From Astragalus membranaceus (Eukaryota > Streptophyta > Magnoliopsida > Fabales > Fabaceae): DNA of 64,000 nucleotides. The notes beneath the pieces were generated by a model. That model was not told where the DNA came from and searched no databases. It was given only the letters and a program-made list of their open reading frames with translations. Position numbers and translations under genes: made by a program. Every line of letters starts with the position of its first letter. Positions within the stretch are counted from its first letter, which is position 1. Below, in pieces: positions 1 to 11,130 of the stretch. The DNA lies in NCBI GenBank assembly GCA_039519185.1, contig CM076846.1, forward strand, positions 106,240,442-106,304,441, given 5' to 3'.

Positions 1-972
1 AGTTTTATGAATGCTTTTTTAATTCTGCATGTCATGTATGATGTAAGAACGCCGGTAAATGAGGAACTCAATTTACCGGGTTCGAGCCTATAGGACAGTT
101 TACCAGGACTCGGCCCAGATTTAACTCGCCTTATAGGGGTATCGGCAGCTGTGGCCGATTGTCGTTCTTAGGACGTTTCGATCCTTGAAGACCTGGTCTC
201 TTTGAGATAGTTTACTGAGACTCGGCTCGGATTTAACTGTTTTCTCAAAGAGTTTGCGACCTTGGGTGGTCGCTCGGGGAGATCATCTAAGATCGGTCCC
301 AGTTGATTCCTTGTAGAGGGAATTTTGGCCCGTACATTCTGTTTGATGAAATCAAGAATGTGTGGGAACTTGGTGAGAACATCGACAAGTTCGATGAGTT
401 TTGTTGAAAATACTTTGAAAGGTTACCTTCTTTATAAATAACTCGTTTACCTTCTTCTTTGAAAGGTTACCTTTTTCTTTGAAAGGTTACCTTCTTCGAA
501 ACCGATATCCCAACACAGGTCCGCCCTGAATACATTCGAGCACAGATGAAGCGAGCTTACCACCTCCTCCGTAATTACATCCAGCTTTGACCGACGCGGT
601 TCAACAACTCGTTCAGCTACTGGCTCGACAGGAAGCTGTAAACGAAGAAAGAAGCAGCTGTTTCACTAACCTCGAAGCCGAAGTAGCTAGGCTCCAAGCT
701 CGGAACGTTCCGGACCAACAATCGACCGGGCAGGACTCCCTTGAAGAAAGAAACCCAACTCAAAGAAGACTCTTTCGTCGATCACCCCCTAGGAGAAAGC
801 TCAATCATCGTTCTCCCCCACGCCGTCATCGAGGGAATGGTTCCCGTTCTCCTCCGGCTCGACAATATAACAATCTCGACGATCCTCATTCTTCCCCATG
901 CCATCACCAAGGGAATGGTTCTCGTTCTCCCTCGGCTCGACAATATGACGATCTTGACGATCCTCATTCTCC
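1..972 (+). repeat. Inverted-repeat arm A (element 5' leader plus gag start)
   Basis: This arm is the reverse complement of 6126-7074. Identity is high, with 0 mismatches in the first 54 bases, 3 in a later 60-base stretch, and 5 differing residues among about 128 in the gag part. A tandem unit containing GAAAGGTTACCTT is present once more here (about 430-500) than in arm B, which explains the length difference. Homology stops at 972/973, where gag joins reversed integrase sequence. It may continue left of base 1. Confidence 0.9.
587..972 (+). pseudogene. gag N-terminal fragment in arm A
   Basis: The fragment encodes about 128 residues of the gag leader region. A short heptad-like stretch (LVQLLARQEAVNEERSS) is followed by Arg/Ser/Pro-rich repeats built on GNGSRSPxARQYxxLDDPHS, occurring twice here. 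It matches the minus-strand gag at 5825-6511 with 5 substitutions. The open frame begins at a TTG. An upstream ATG at 546 is in another frame and stops after 13 codons, so the true start is unresolved. The frame runs into inverted integrase DNA at 973 and stops by 1000. It encodes no complete protein. Confidence 0.75.
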
Positions 973-1651
973 CGTACCGGTTTTAAACAAAATTCGGTAG
1001 GGGCCTTCCTTGTTCGGGGTGAGCTTTCCTTGGGAAGCGTTTTTCTGACCGACGTCGGCTCTTCTGAGCACTAGATCACCTGGATTGAAATCTCTGTGAA
1101 CGACCTTGGCGTTGTACCTGGTTGCTACTCTTTGTTTGATGATTGCTTCTCGGAGTGAAGCCCGGCCTCGGATTTCATCGATCAGGTCGAGTTCTTCTCT
1201 TAAGGCTTGGTCGTTATTGCTTTGAGTTTTAGGATTTGCCGTTCTCCAGCTAAGTTCGCCAATCACGACGGGAATGACCGCCTCGCTGACGTAGGAGAGC
1301 CTAAAAGGCGTTTCTCCAGTGGAGCTTTGGGGGGCTGGTCCTATATCCCCAGAGGACGTAAGGCAATTCTTCCACCCAGTTTCCTTTAGCATCGTCCAGA
1401 CGTCGCTTTAGCCCGTTCAGTATTACTTTGTTTGCCGCCTCTGCTTGTCCGTTGGTTTGAGGGTGTTCTACTGAAGTGAAATGGTGTTTGATTTTTAGCT
1501 CGAGCATTAGCTTTCGAAACCCTGTATCTGTGAATTGAGTCCCGTTATCAGTTACTACTACCTCGGGAATCCCGAACCTGCTCATAATGTATTTCTTGAA
1601 GAATTTTATGCAGTTTTTTGCAATGATGGTAGCCAAGGGTTCCGCTTCTAT
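973..1651 (-). pseudogene. Tat-type integrase core and C-terminus (broken)
   Basis: On the minus strand this piece carries the integrase core, with TDNGTQF (about 1531-1551) and HPQTNGQAEAANK (about 1430-1460) giving the second Asp and the Glu of the DDE triad. The C-terminal part ends in GPYR near 1000. A frameshift around 1301-1392 separates core and C-terminal part. The first catalytic Asp lies in the preceding piece, cut off by the TAG at 1652-1654. The 3' end is lost at 973, where the sequence joins inverted gag. Confidence 0.85.
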
Positions 1652-3232
1652 CTATTTGCTGAAGTAGTCTACGGCGACGATCAAGAATTCGACTTGTCCT
1701 GGTGCTTTTGAGAACGGTCCGAGCAGGTCCATTCCCCACCATGCGAAGGGCCATGTGGAGGATAAGCTCGTGAGATCTGTGGGGGGAGCTATGTGAACGT
1801 TGGCGTGGATTTGGCATTTTTTGCATTTCTTCACATGATCACTAGCATCGCCTATCATGGTCGGCCAGTAATATCCGGCTCGAAGAGCTTTTCGAGCTAA
1901 AGATCGAGCTTCCATGTGCTGGCTGCAGATTCCTTCATGAATTTCTGATAGGACATAAGCTGCTTCCTCTCCCTCGACGCATTTTATCAATGGGGAAGAG
2001 AGGCTTCTTCTGTAAAGCGTTCCATTGACGACTGAGAAAGCCGAAGCCCTTCTCCTGATGTATTTAGCGTCGTTTTTGTCTAGGGGTTCAGCTCCCGTGA
2101 CGATGTATTCTAAAATTGGAGTGATCCAACTGTCAGTTTCTTCGAGCATGCAGATGGTCGAGTTGAACAGAGGCTCTAGAGACACACTGGGTTTGTGGAG
2201 TGTTTCTTGGATGGTCGTCCTTTGGTTCCCTAGGGTTTTCGTGCTTGCGAGTTTGGCGAGGATGTCAGCTCGTTGATTTTCCGTTCTTGGCACGTGAATT
2301 ACCTCGCTCGCTTCAAATTTAGCCAATAGCGACCGTACTCGAAGTAAGTATTTTTGCAAGGTCGATTCTTTTGTCTCGTATTGGTTTCCGATCTGGGAGA
2401 CCACCAAGAGAGAGTCGGTATGTAATTTTATTTGCCGAATTTGGAAGTCAATTGCCAGGCGCAATCCGGCGATGCAAGCCTCGTATTCTGCTTGGTTGTT
2501 CGAGGTTGGGAAACCGAAAGTCAGGGAAACTTCAATGATGATCCCTGTTGGGCTTTCTAGCATGACTCCAGCGCCACTTCCCTTTGGGTTTGAGGATCCA
2601 TCGACATATAGGATCCATACATCGGGATCGATGTTAGCGGGGGTCATCTCGGCCATGAAGTCCACCAAAACTTGTGCTTTTAGTGCTGTTCGAGCTTCAT
2701 ATTTAATTCCGAACTCTGAGAGTTCCACAGCCCATTTAATCATTCTTCCAGCAAGATCGGGTCTATGAAGTATTTGTCTGATGGGGTAGTTAGTTTGGAC
2801 GACCACCTGGTGAGCGACAAAATAGGCTCGGAAGCGTCGAGCTGCGACGATGAGAGCCAGGGCGATTTTTTCGACCTTCTGATAACGACTCTCAGCTCCG
2901 TGTAGAGCTTTGCTTGCGAAGTAGACCGGGCTTTGTCCGGTTTCTAGCTCGCGCACCAGAACGGCAGCTAAAGCTTCCTCTGAGACTGCCAGATATAGAT
3001 ATAGGGTTTCCCCCTCGTTTGGTCGAGTTAAAATTGGAGGCTCGGAGAGAGATTTCTTGAGTTGTTTTAAAGCTTCATCTTGTTCAGGTGTCCATTCGAA
3101 ATCTCTTTCTTCTTTTTTGAGGATTTTGAAAAGTGGAAGGGATTTGAATGCTGCATTGGATATGAAACGAGATAGTGCAGCTATCATTCCATTAAGTTTT
3201 TGTACTTCTTTCTTGGATGTCGGAGTTCGCAT
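1652..3232 (-). pseudogene. Tat pol: RT end, RNase H, archaeal-type RNase H, integrase N-terminus
   Basis: A 526-codon open stretch. In order it has the end of RT and a degenerate gypsy RNase H (VYFASKALHGAESRYQK). A second RNase H of archaeal type follows, with YVDGSS (about 2590-2606), NNQAEYEA, HTDS (about 2413-2424) and ENQRADILAK. Next come the integrase zinc-binding motif (HEGICSQHM, then CKKCQIHA) and the first catalytic Asp in WGMDLLGPF. The aRNH downstream of RT is a diagnostic Tat-clade trait. The frame ends at a TAG (1652-1654) where gypsy integrases usually have Trp. It overlaps the upstream RT frame at 3192-3232, where a frameshift lies. Confidence 0.88.
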
Positions 3233-4955
3233 TTGTGACGGATCGACATTTATCAGGGTTCGCCTCGATTCCTCTTTCTGTTAAGAAAAAACCCAAGAAT
3301 TTCCCTGCTCGAACTCCGAATGTACATTTCTCTGGGTTCAACCTCATTCTATTTTTTCGCACCTCATAAAAAATTGTTCTTAGATCGTTTATATGCTCGT
3401 CATCATTTCTGCTCTTGGCGATCATATCGTCGAGGTAAACTTCTACGCTCTTGCCGATCTGGTTTTGGAACACTTTGTTCATCAATCTTTGATAAGTTGC
3501 TCCAGCATTTTTCAACCCAAATGGCATGACACGGTACGCGAAGTTACCTCGGTCGGTGATGAAGGCAGTTTTTCCTTGATCTGGCGGAAACATGGCGATC
3601 TGGCTGTATCCGGAGTATGCGTCCATAAAGGATAATAACCGGAAACCGGAAGCGTTGTCGACCAACCGATCGATGCTGGGGACTGGAAAAGCATCCTTTG
3701 GACAAGCTTTATTAAGATCGGTGTAGTCGACAGACATACGCCATTTTTCGTTACTTTTCTTTACCAGGACTGGGTTTGATAACCAAGTCGTGTATTTAAC
3801 CTCGGAGACGAAGTTTGCTTTGATGAGATCGTCTACTGCTTTGGCAGAAGCAATGGCTTTCTCTTTGCTTTGAGCCCGCTTTCTTTGGGCGATCCATTTT
3901 GCTTCTGGGTTAATTGCGAGCCGATGGCAAGCGACCTCTCGTGGGATCCCGGGCATGTCTTCTGCCGACCAAGCGAAGATATCTTTGAAGTCGTTAAGAC
4001 ATTGGGTTAAATCGATCTTGACCTCTTCAGGTAGGTCGATCCCTATTTTGACAGTTTGGGAGGGGTCTGATCCGAGCTGTATTTCGATGAACTTTCCGTC
4101 AGGCTCTGGTCTTTTAATTTTTCGTTTGAGCTCTTTGGTTAGCTCGTCAACGTCTTTTTCATTTTTGTCTTTCGGATCGCAGCCAGTTTCTATGTTAGTG
4201 GTGGTGTTAACTTCAGTTGATCTATCTTTAGCTTGTTTGGGAGTCGACAGCTCTTCTGAAGGGGGAACCCCTTCTTGTTCCGAAGCCTTTCGTTCGTTTT
4301 TCGTCCATAGGAAGAAACACCTGGAAGCAGACTCTAAGTCAGAGTTCAGAGTGATAACTCTGTTGCAGAGAGAGTGGAACTTCATCTTTAAGTGCGTGGT
4401 GGATGTAACCGCCCCGAGCCTGCCGAGGGTCGGTCTTCCTATTATACCGTTGTATATGGAATCACAAGGTAAGACGAGGAATTTGGTCTTGACGGTTCGA
4501 ACCATTGGTTCGGTTCCGTAAGTAACCATTAGCTCCAAATGCCCAAGGGGTTTGGTTCGAGATCCGTTAAAACTGGACAAAGCCGTTCCTCTATAAGGGG
4601 TGAGTTCCTCTTTGTCAATCCCCATTTTGTTTAGAAGATCGATAAAAAGGATGTCCGATGAGCTTCCTTGGTCGACCAAGATCCTACGTACCTCCTTATT
4701 GGCTATGACCGCCGAGATTAAGAGAGGTACGTGTTTGTTAGCTTTTCCGTCAATAAGGTCGCCATCGCTAAAAGATAATGGAGGTCGATTTGTCTTGGTC
4801 GGGGTTGTCGACGTTGAAGCTTCGCTTAACAGTTCCTTCCATTTTCCTTTCATTGATTTTCCTGATCCTTCATGATCGAATCCTCCAGTTATCATCATTA
4901 TAATCGAGCGTCCTTTTGATCTTTTCTTCAATTCATCGTGGTCTGGGTCGATCAC
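3192..4955 (-). pseudogene. Tat pol: protease and reverse transcriptase
   Basis: A 587-codon open stretch on the minus strand. Protease has VDQGSSSD (4653-4676), the DxG core in the Tat form. RT follows with VDYTDLNKACPKD, SFMDAYSGYSQI, the palm motif YLDDM (3423-3437) and the thumb start FLGFFLTERGIEANPDK. The catalytic residues are present, so RT itself looks intact. The frame is lost at about 3192-3232, before RNase H. The gap to gag (4956-5048) holds further decay. One long gag-pol frame is usual in the family, so this is a decayed polyprotein. Confidence 0.88.
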
Positions 4956-5048
4956 TTCTTTTCCTTTTGCTCTAGGATCTTCATTTCTTTCTCTTCTGAT
5001 ATCGTCAGATCGTCCTCCCTCCCTTTTGACATAGGAAGATAGTTTTCC

Positions 5049-5810
5049 TCATTTTATCACATCTTCAATGTCATCCTTCAAGGCGTTGCAATGGTTTGTG
5101 TCATGGCCATTGCTTCTGTGGTATCGGCAGTATTTGTTGGCCTTCTGTCCAGGTCGGAAAGGTAGGGACCTGGGAGGTTTGACGTCCCTGAACTCGACGT
5201 TCCAACATTCTCCTAATAATTGGGCATTGAAGACGTTGAGTTTAGTATATACCTGGTGACGATTTTTCTTACCGACGTTCCACGAAGTTTTACGAGGATC
5301 GATCTCGATGCGGTGTTTTGACGGTTCTGCATGTGATGCTGCTTTGTAGATTTTGGAATTTTCTTCTTCATTGATGAAGCACTGGGATAGCGCAAGGAAT
5401 TCTTGAAGGGTGTTAGGTTCCCAGGTGTTAATGTGCTTTCGGAATGGGCTTCCAGGAAGCAGACCTTGAGCCATGAAGAAGATTCGAAAAGCATCGGCGA
5501 GCTGTCGAACCTGAAGAGCTTCGTTGTTGAATCGCTCTATGTATTCTCTTAGGGGCTCGTTTCCCCTCTGGACGATAGATGCTAAAACATTCTTGTTTTT
5601 GGGTTTGCTCTTGGAATGGGCAAAGTGCACCGAGAAGTGTTTCGCTAATTGGTCCCATGAGGAAATGGTGTTCGATCTTAATGTCTGAAACCATTCGGAA
5701 GCCATTTTGTCCAGGGTTAATGGGAATATTCGGCATTTCATTTCCATCGGTACGTTTCGGTACTGCATGGTCGTGTCAAACTGATCGAGATGCCTGTCGG
5801 GGTCGCCCGT
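5049..5810 (-). pseudogene. Tat gag, capsid and zinc-finger part
   Basis: The capsid-like region reads RIFPLTLDKMASEWFQTL and LAKHFSVHFAHSK (retrotransposon gag family). A CHHC-type motif CRYHRSNGHDTNHC follows near the C-terminus. It is separated from the N-terminal gag part by two breaks: an in-frame TGA at 5811-5813 and a one-base frame change near 5825. The open frame continues upstream of the first Met (5768) to that TGA, so the Met is not the true start. Confidence 0.82.
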
Positions 5811-5824
5811 TCAGTCATAAGTCT

Positions 5825-6511
5825 TCAGTCCTCCAGGTGGTTTTTCGAGATATCATGGAACTCGGAGATTATCGATTGCTTTTGTGAACGGACCTTTTCG
5901 CCCAGGTTGATTCGCCCGAGATTGTGGTTGACGTCTGTAATGAGGATCGGGACGTCCGTATCGTCGAGGTTGATTGTTTTGAATATCGCATGGCTTCGTG
6001 AACGTCGTCTTGGAGAGGTCGAGTCCCTGTGTGGATGATGTTGAGGGGGGTGATTCGAGCCTTCAAGATCGTCGAAACGTCGAGCCGGAGGAGAACGAGA
6101 ACCATTCCCTCGGTGACGGCATGAAGGAGAATGAGGATCGTCAAGATCATCATATTGTCGAGCCGAGGGAGAACGAGAACCATTCCCTTGGTGATGGCAT
6201 GGGGAAGAATGAGGATCGTCGAGATTGTTATATTGTCGAGCCGGAGGAGAACGGGAACCATTCCCTCGATGACGGTGTGGGGGAGAACGATGATTGAGCT
6301 TTCTCCTAGGGGGTGATCGACGAAAGAGTATTCTTCGAGTTGGGTTTCTTTCTTCAAGGGAGTCCTTCCCGGTCGATTGTTGGTCCGGAACGTTCCGAGC
6401 TTGGAGCCTAGCTACTTCGGCTTCGAGGTTAGTGAAACGGCTGCTTCTTTCTTCGTTTACGGCTTCCTGTCGAGCCAGTAGCTGAACGAGTTGTTGAACC
6501 GCGTCGGTCAA
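5825..6511 (-). pseudogene. Tat gag N-terminal part (arm B copy)
   Basis: A 228-codon stretch with a short N-terminal helix-like segment. Three repeats of GNGSRSPPARxxDDL type follow, then the start of the conserved gag region (TDVPILITDVNHNLGRINLGEK). It stops at 5825-5827 after a frame change relative to the downstream gag. The first codon is TTG, as in arm A, and no in-frame ATG precedes it nearby. The part at 6126-6511 is duplicated in inverted form at 587-972. Confidence 0.75.
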
Positions 6512-7074
6512 AGCTGGAAGTAATTACGGAGGAGGTGGTAAGCTCGCTTCATCTGTGCTCGAATGTATTCAGGGCGGGCCTGTGTTGGGATATCGGTTTC
6601 GAAGAAGGTAACTTTTCAAAGAAGGTAAACGAGTTATTTATAAAGAAGGTAACCTTTCAAAGTATTATCAACAAAACTCATCGAACTTGTCGATGTTCTC
6701 ACCAAGTTCCCACACATTCTTGATTTCATCAAACAGAATGTACGGGCCAAAATTCCCTCTACAAGGAATCAACTGGGACCGATCTTAGATGATCTCCCCG
6801 AGCGACCACCCTAGGTCGCAAACTCTTTGAGAAAACAGTTAAATCCGAGCCGAGTCTCAGTAAACTATCTCAAAGAGACCAGGTCTTCAAGGATCGAAAC
6901 GTCCTAAGAACGACGATCGGCCACAGCTGCCGATACCTCTATAGGGCGAGTTAAATCTGGGCCGAGTCCTGGTAAACTGTCCTATAGGCTCGAACCCGGT
7001 AAATTGAGTTCCTCATTTACCGGCGTTCTTACATCATACATGACATGCAGAATTAAAAAAGCATTCATAAAACT
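6126..7074 (-). repeat. Inverted-repeat arm B (element 5' leader plus gag start)
   Basis: Reverse complement of arm A. It contains the gag start (to 6511) and the non-coding leader (6512-7074) with GGTTACCTT-type tracts. Position 7074 pairs with base 1, so the true right limit of the repeat cannot be judged. Just beyond it, 7108-7146 is a direct, imperfect copy of 7035-7070 (ACATACATGACATGCAGAAT). Confidence 0.9.
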
Positions 7075-7335
7075 CATAAACGAGTTCCAAAAATAAACTC
7101 TACAGAAACGACATACATGACATGCAGAATTTAAAAAGCATTTCATTAAGCTCGTAACGGGGTTTGAAAAACAAAGATCTGATGAAACGTGTTCCAAAAT
7201 TACAAACATCTCGGATATGGCCGAGCCCTCAAAAAACGATTCTGAATTACATATCAAAGTTCTGGATCTATACAAAACCTACACGGATACAAGCATATAC
7301 CCAGAACTTCTGCAAAAAAGAACACACTTAAACCA

Positions 7336-9828
7336 TCAAACAGTAGAGGTCGGGAAGATGACGGTCTTCTCTTCTGTTTGAGCATCGATCTTAACAATCT
7401 TACCCCCTTCGACCTCATGATCGGCATCAATAATTGCCCGATCCAAATGGGTAGAAGGCTCGACCAAAGCAACTTGCTCAAGGGCGCACTCAAAACCTTC
7501 CCTGTACAGCTTGATTGCAGAGTTTGCGGCTTCACGAGCTTCCTTCCTAGCTTCATTAGCAATTTTCGCAGCCTCCTTGGCATTTTTTCTACTCTGTTCA
7601 ATGGCTGCTTGGAGCTCTGCAATTCGAGCTTCAGGATCGATGCTGGTACTGACCCCCGCCTCAGAGGCCTTTCTCAGGTCGTCTTCTAAAACGACGATTC
7701 GATGCTCCAAACTTCTAATTTTCTGATTAGCCTCGGCCACCTGCTCCTCCAGATCTCTCTCCTTTTCTTCAAGATCCCTCACACGAGCCTCCTTCTCTTC
7801 AAGCTCCTTCACACGAGCCTCTGCAAACTCGGCCCGACGTATGATTTCCCCCTGCCCTTCTTTCAAAGTTTGAAGCTCTTGCTTGGTTCGAGCCAACTCT
7901 TTTGATGTCAAGGACATGTCTTCCACAAGCTTCGCCCTTTTCGACTTCTCAAGATCCAACAAAACTGCAAGCACGGAATAAAGAAAAATCAAGTTGAGGG
8001 AAAGGCCATAAAAGCAAAAACAAACAACATTAAAACACATACCTTTAGCCCGTTTCTCATATTTTTCCTTCTCGATCTTATGAACCTCGCCCAGGTTTAC
8101 CAAAATCTGAACTGACGCTCCAACAAGATCCTCCCGCCACTGAGCATAGTTTTGCTCCAGGAAACCCTCCTCCAAAGGAACGACCTTGTTTTTGTGTTTT
8201 GGCCTCCTCGAAGTTTTGCTCCTTTTCTCCGGTCTTGGCTCACTGACAGCATTGGTACGCACCCTCTTCGCTGAAGGCCCTGCACCAGTGTTGTAAGCAG
8301 CTGGAGGAGGGGAACCGGAGGTAAGATCGATCCGATCATGGGCAAGATCCTCCTGCGTGACGGTGTTGATCGGAGAAGCAGGAATAGCCGTCTCAGCGGC
8401 GATCACAGGTTGGGGAGACGTCGGAACCGGAACAGCCTTTTCTGCAACATCGACAGGCATGTCGACACTCTTCATGGCCAATGCCTTCATCGCTGCGAGC
8501 TTCCTTGGGGCCATGGTATCTGAAAAATAAAGAAAAGTGGGTTATACGACTTACAATCAAAATACACAAAATTCGACCTCAGAAAGACAAACTACCTAAA
8601 ACAGACTGCACTCGTCTCCGTTTTCCAGCTTGAACTATCTTGGCCGCAGGGATACCCCGATACTTATGTTTTGAAAACGGAATGCTCTCAGAAATAAATA
8701 TCAGGATCCTCTTGGTAAGAAGATCGTCAACAGTTAGTCGATCCTCACCCACAGAAAAAGAATGGGTAGATCGCTCGAAATGGCCTTGACTCCAACCAAT
8801 GGGAAATTTGGTGAACACCAAAGTCTGACCGTCCTCGCTATGCTTTCCTACTTTCTCAATCGCTTCATCGGTCACCGGCTCGACCCAATAATACAACTCC
8901 TTCCAGTTTCCCCTCAGCGAGTCCGCATAGGCCTTAAAAACCTTGGCCCCTCGCCTCGAGCGAAGACTGACGTGCTCACAGCCGAACTTATTTTCGCTAC
9001 TATTCGGGTTAATCTCAAACAAATGGAAGAAGAGCAACGGTGAGACCGGTCTATCCAGATGAATGCACATTAATTCATAGCTCGAACGAAAGCCCATGCA
9101 TTTGGATGCAATTGGGAAGGCGCTACATCTAACCTCGCCAAAACCGTCTGCTCAAACCAGGTAAAAGGAGGCCGGATATTCATTTCGTTGATCAGCATGT
9201 GGTACAAGGTGAACTTAAGCTCTCCGGGCCACAAAGCCACATGCTCTCCCTTCTTCATACCCTCAATCCTCCAAACTCGCTTCGACCTCCCAGAAGCTTT
9301 CCTGCCGACCGTCTCCAAATTAAAGCCATACTGGTACAACGATTCGATCTCCAAAATGTTTTTAGACACCCAATCGTATTGAGAAACCTCTCGTATCGGT
9401 ACGTCGAGGTCCCCACAGCCAGTGCTCGAGTAACCATCAATAGAAGCAGCAGAAGCTCGACTAGAGCCTGGTTGACTCGAAGGGCGAGATTCAGCTTGCT
9501 TTTCAGCATCGCCTCGATCGGACCCATCAGCAAGCTCGGAACTTGTCCCGAGGTCGACCTCGGAACCCTCTGTTTCCTCCAAATGAATTTCCTCATCAGA
9601 CTCGGAGGTAATGGTCATCACATCCACCAAACGATCCTCCTTCGTATCCTCAGGAGCACTCTCGTTTGGCTCATTAGCATCGCTCACAGGAGAAGAGCTT
9701 TCACCCTCAAAATTGTCTTCCGCCTTATCACTCATAGGGGCAGAAGCAGAATGCTCTTGCACGTCGGGAGCGGAAACTTCAAGAGGATCGGTACGAACTT
9801 CAGGAATTTCGCCACCAGAAGCCATCAC
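7336..9828 (-). CDS. Antisense ORF of the Tat/Retand element, three exons
   Basis: A minus-strand gene between the gag-pol block and the plus-strand polypurine tract. Exons: 9828-8596, 8519-8043 and 7964-7336. Intron 1 (8520-8595) joins TTTTAG/GTAG to TTTTTCAG and keeps the frame. Intron 2 (7965-8042) is a T-rich GT-AG segment of 78 bases, in frame even if retained. The N-terminal part is acidic and Ser-rich, then a conserved globular region follows (QYDWVSKNILEIESLYQYGF, WPGELKFTLYHMLINEM). After that come a basic stretch (RPEKRSKTSRRPKHKNK) and a long Glu/Lys/Arg coiled coil encoded by exon 3. One frame change near 9070-9097 breaks exon 1. Function is unknown. Retand and Grande elements are known to carry antisense ORFs at this place. 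Confidence 0.65.
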
Positions 9829-10656
9829 GTTCGTAAAGTCCTTACAATACTGAGTAACGTCTCTCCGGGTTTGTTTAGTCCTCGCCAGGACGAATCTGCA
9901 GAAATGGGGGACGAAATGTCAGGGTTAGGATCGAAACGGGGTTCGCGAACAAATCGGAACCCGACCTGACGACCCCCATTCTGAGATCGTAAAGGACTGG
10001 GGGAGGTCCAGGCACAACAAAAAGAATAGGAAAGAAAATCAAAAAAGAAACTAACCTCGAAATGGAGCTGCGAAGTTGATCTTGTCAGGAAAGAATGCAG
10101 TTACTGATCTACAGAAACCGACCTTAAAGTACTTCAAAAAACTCTCTAAACTCGTTTTTGCTCGAAAAAGAAGCTCGGGAGCTCTCGAAGGTCGACAATC
10201 CAAAACAAATAAACGCCAAGCAACAAATGAAATGGTGAGACCCTTTATTTATAGTGAGGCAGAATTAGTGGGTTTGGGCCGAGAAGTCGAAACGTCACGT
10301 CCAATCAAGGTCCATTAGGTTCGCACGCTAAAACAAAAGCGTCACCATCATGCGCCGCCACTGTAAAATCACACCTGGTCAGAAACAGTAAATATGACAC
10401 TGATTCCAAGATTGCACTGATTCCCAAGCAGCACTGATTCCCAAGCAGCACTGATTCCAAGAGACTGTCTGCCTCACTCAGAAGCTCGGTTGATTCCAAA
10501 ATACTTTCTACCTCGTTCAGAAGCTCGACGGTTATTTAACGTCGACCAAAAATTCAAGCTCGACATAAGCTCAAGAGCAAGGAAATTTCTACTCAAAGAG
10601 CCAAAAACGCAAGCCTGCATCATATTATCAAGTTAAGATCGCTCCTCAAGCGACCA
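9829..10656. other. Upstream region of the antisense ORF inside the element
   Basis: No coding region supported. It holds the leader and TATA box of the antisense ORF. At 10410-10470 a short tandem array repeats CAAGCAGCACTGATTCC-like units about four times. Confidence 0.5.
10243..10254 (-). promoter_or_regulatory. TATA box for the antisense ORF
   Basis: On the minus strand the sequence reads CTATAAATAAAG, a good plant TATA box, about 415 bases before the ATG at 9828. The intervening leader could hold a further intron, since an acceptor-like TTTCTGCAG lies near 9890-9901. This suggests transcription independent of the LTR; transcription itself is not shown by sequence. Confidence 0.5.
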
Positions 10657-10671
10657 GACTTGGGGGGCCAC
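10657..10671 (+). other. Polypurine tract of the Tat element
   Basis: GACTTGGGGGGCCAC lies directly before TGTTATGG, the LTR start. This is the usual G-rich plus-strand primer site of Tat elements and sets the outer element's orientation as plus, opposite to the gag-pol block. Confidence 0.75.
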
Positions 10672-11130
10672 TGTTATGGTAATTATAAATTCTGCTATTT
10701 ACACCTCCTGCGAAGCCCAATTACTCAGAGGCCCATTACATAAAAACACGGTTCATTCATCAATGGCCAAGATCACTCTGCAAGATCGGACGGCCCAAAT
10801 CGACCAAAGCAAACACCACTCAAAATCTATAAATACAGCATTCAATGCTCATTAAATGGTAAGCACTTTTTCCAACACAATACTCATTAACTCAAATACT
10901 GACTTGAGCGTCAGAGTGTTATTGCAGGAACAACATCAGACATCTCAAGATCGAACAACATCGAACATCTGAAGATCGAACGACATCGAACATCCCAAGA
11001 TCGAACCACATCGAACATCTCAAGATCGAACAACATCGAACATCCCAGAACTTAAAGAACATTAACAGAATCAAGGATAAAACATCTACTAACTGTATAA
11101 TATCAATCACTAAGATCGAAAGCACAGTAC
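10672..11130 (+). repeat. 3' LTR of the Tat element (end uncertain)
   Basis: Starts TGTTATGGTAATTATAAAT. A TATA box, TCTATAAATAC (10827-10837), precedes GAGCGTCAGAGTG (about 10909), a phrase common near the transcript start of Tat LTRs. A tandem array of about five 22-24-base units (AAGATCGAACAACATCGAAC) fills 10943-11045. The 3' boundary is not seen because the 5' LTR lies outside the window. Confidence 0.6.

Larger units (their letters stand above)
1..11130 (+). mobile_element. Tat/Retand-like Ty3-gypsy element with inverted gag-pol core
   Basis: The outer parts read on the plus strand: 5' leader and gag start (1-972), then an antisense gene, a polypurine tract (10657-10671) and an LTR starting at 10672. 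The centre (973-7074) is a gag-PR-RT-RNH-aRNH-INT block on the minus strand that ends in a second, inverted copy of leader and gag start. The Tat clade is indicated by a second archaeal-type RNase H after RT, a protease core with DQG, and an antisense ORF between pol and the 3' LTR as in Retand and Grande. The 5' LTR would lie left of the window. The LTR 3' end (about 11130) is a guess. Coding parts are broken, so the copy is dead. The order of parts is seen; the lineage name rests on known family traits. Confidence 0.75.

Noticed and set aside
6982..7275. 97-codon minus ORF
   Set aside because: Spans the tandem leader duplication and has no domain.
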